From: Actinomycetes bacterium
GTDB lineage: Bacteria; Actinomycetota; Actinomycetes; Propionibacteriales; Propionibacteriaceae
Assembly (NCBI GenBank): GCA_023443125.1
Contig: JAEZVO010000006.1
Coordinates: 1-44,241 of the forward strand
Direction: 5' to 3'
DNA length: 44,241 nucleotides
Of the stretch, positions 42,765 through 44,241 are shown one piece after another. The position numbers were made by a program, and so were the translations under genes. Within the stretch, counting starts at the first letter, position 1; every line of letters starts with the position of its first letter. Under the pieces are notes generated by a model that saw only the letters and a program-made list of their open reading frames with translations, made no database searches and was not told the origin of the DNA.

Positions 42765-42806
42765 ATAATTGAGGGGCGCCTCCCGAAGGAGACGCCCCTC
42801 AATTAT
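42765..42806 (-). terminator. Terminator of the surface-protein gene
   Basis: 19-bp stem (ATAATTGAGGGGCG at the base, one mismatch) with a four-base loop, 16 bp after the stop and followed on the minus strand by TTATTTTG. It is the strongest terminator in the window. Confidence 0.9.
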
Positions 42807-42822
42807 CTAGGGGATAGCGGGA

Positions 42823-44241
42823 TCAGTCCCGGCGACGGCGAGCGGCAGCAACGCCAGCTGCCATTGCAGCGAGCACTCCGCCGAGAGCCATCGCGCCAGC
42901 GGCGCTATCGTCTGCACCGGTGCTCGGCATACCAGGACGCGGCTTGCCAGGCTTGAGCGCACCTTCGGTGATCTCAACGGTGATGGTGTCGAGGACGTTG
43001 CCGTCCTTGTCCTTCACCACGACGACGATCTTGTCGCCGACCTTGGCCTTGTCCGACGGGGTCACCGTGATGCTGCCGTCCTTACCGATCTCAGCAGTGC
43101 CAGGACCGGTCACCTCAACGGTGGAACCCTCCGGAACATCGCCGCCCTCATTCGGGATGACGATCGGCTTGTCTGGCGTGGTCTTGCCGTCCTTCCAGTC
43201 CGGCTTCTCGGTCTCAGGAGCATCAGGCTTCTCGACCTCAACGACCACACGGTCGATCTCGTTGCCGTCCTTGTCCTTGACGATCACGACGATCTTGTCG
43301 CCAGGGTTGGCGTCCTCATCGATGTCAACAACCAGGTTGCCGTCCTCATCGATCTCAGCCTTACCAGGGCCCTCGGTCTCAACGGTCGAGCCGTCCGGCA
43401 CATCGCCACCGGTGTTCGGAATCTCAACCTTCTCACCAGGCTTACCGGAATCATCCTTCCAGTCCGGCTGGTCAGCCGGCGCATCCGGCTGCTCAACCGT
43501 GACGGTCACCTCGACCTCATCGGTCGAACCATCCGGGTAGGTCACCGTAACAGGAACAGTGATCTTGTCACCAGGAGTCGCATCCTCAGGGATGGTCACC
43601 GTGATCTCACCAGTGTTCTCATCAATGGTCACACCATCAGGCGCATTGTCACCAGGAGTGAACGTGGTGCCCTCAGGAGCATCGGTCGGGTTACCGTCCT
43701 TGTCCTTGAACTCAGGAGCAGGAACCGTCACATCCTCACCAGGCTTACCCGAACCATCCTCATAACCAGGCTCGAACTCATCGGCCTGCGTGGGGTCAGG
43801 CTTGACAATTTCCACTACAACGGTGTCGATGACGTTGCCGTCGGGATCCTTCACCTCAACAACAATCTTGTCGCCAGGCTTGGCATCCTCATTCGGAGTC
43901 ACCGTGATCGTGCCATCATCACCGATCTCAGCGGTACCAGGACCATCAGTCACCTCAACGGTAGAACCATCCGGAACCTTGCCACCAGTGTTCTCGATCT
44001 CAACCGGCTTAGACGGAGTGGTCTCCGCATCATCCCACTTCGGGGCCTCCGAGCAGCCGTTCTCATCCACCTTGGCACCTGCCGGAGTGTTCGGGCACTT
44101 GTCTTCACCATCGACCGGATTGTTCGGATCAACCGGATCCGGAACACCGTCGCCATCAGCATCCTTCTTGGTGAGGAACTCGACAAAGAGGTTGGCGGTG
44201 TCGCCCGTGATAGTTACCGTGCCGCCAGGCTTGAGCTGGCT
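42823..44241 (-). CDS. Wall-anchored repeat surface protein, C-terminal part
   Basis: The reading frame is open to the window edge, so only the last 472 codons are present. Order: a short segment with a calcium-binding thrombospondin-type-3-like stretch (DADGDGVPDPVDP...DKCPNTPAG). Then come three related ~78-residue units (about 44040-43807, 43464-43231 and 43200-42967), each with PDGSTVE/PEGSTVE, GDKIVV and DGN. One different YPDG/Rib-like unit lies between the first and second (43782-43492, TYPDGSTDEVEVTVTV). The end is a sortase signal: MPSTG at 42930-42916 (Met in place of Leu of LPXTG), a hydrophobic span and RRRRD. It is probably an adhesin-like stalk attached to peptidoglycan. Confidence 0.92.
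   Translation of the reverse strand, partial: SQLKPGGTVTITGDTANLFVEFLTKKDADGDGVPDPVDPNNPVDGEDKCPNTPAGAKVDENGCSEAPKWDDAETTPSKPVEIENTGGKVPDGSTVEVTDGPGTAEIGDDGTITVTPNEDAKPGDKIVVEVKDPDGNVIDTVVVEIVKPDPTQADEFEPGYEDGSGKPGEDVTVPAPEFKDKDGNPTDAPEGTTFTPGDNAPDGVTIDENTGEITVTIPEDATPGDKITVPVTVTYPDGSTDEVEVTVTVEQPDAPADQPDWKDDSGKPGEKVEIPNTGGDVPDGSTVETEGPGKAEIDEDGNLVVDIDEDANPGDKIVVIVKDKDGNEIDRVVVEVEKPDAPETEKPDWKDGKTTPDKPIVIPNEGGDVPEGSTVEVTGPGTAEIGKDGSITVTPSDKAKVGDKIVVVVKDKDGNVLDTITVEITEGALKPGKPRPGMPSTGADDSAAGAMALGGVLAAMAAGVAAARRRRD

Overview
The window looks like chromosome from a high-GC Gram-positive bacterium (Actinomycetota). The evidence is the GC-rich third codon positions, GTG starts, several genes that appear leaderless, a DUF3516-type Ski2-like helicase, a DUF3618/GroES-like pair, an actinobacterial-type oligoribonuclease and tRNA genes with encoded CCA ends. 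Propionibacteriaceae is my best guess, but the sequence does not prove it. Both ends cut genes: an M1 aminopeptidase at the left and a repeat-rich wall-anchored surface protein at the right.

Layout. 1-4.6 kb: the 3' part of pepN, a small membrane ORF, and a CNMP-CBS-DUF294 protein with a DnaQ-like exonuclease. 4.6-8 kb, minus strand: an operon of acyl-CoA ligase, double-hotdog thioesterase and a class III-type sirtuin. 8.1-11.4 kb, plus strand: MarR regulator and a fused FAD/Fe-S 2-hydroxyacid dehydrogenase. 11.5-18.5 kb, minus strand: Fic, PrsW protease, two dynamin-like membrane GTPases and the ABC-F protein EttA. 18.6-23.2 kb: tRNA-Arg, a lipoprotein, oligoribonuclease and tRNA-His, then a small accessory patch (DUF3800 gene plus an unrecognised partner, and azlCD with a broken azlC), ending at tRNA-Lys.

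23.2-37.7 kb is a glycan-utilisation locus: GH125, GH20, a HAD phosphatase, a PfkB kinase, an alkaline-phosphatase-superfamily enzyme, GH38, GH4, a DeoR regulator, and a divergent ABC importer (binding lipoprotein plus two permeases, no ATPase). None of the glycosidases has a signal peptide. The picture is import of short mannose- and HexNAc-containing oligosaccharides (N-glycan or mannan fragments) and cytoplasmic trimming, under a DeoR repressor that probably binds tandem repeats between its gene and the importer. 37.8-42.2 kb is housekeeping: GroES-like protein, DUF3618, peroxiredoxin, a YigZ/IMPACT protein that seems to start at CTG, and the helicase.

The most unusual non-coding signal is a set of four palindromes of about 80 nt (11390, 27785, 37701, 42558), each lying between convergent genes. 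Their stems differ in sequence, but they share a GAAAATCG-like core near the apex. The fourth lies inside a cluster of alternating REP-like repeats at 42.25-42.76 kb.
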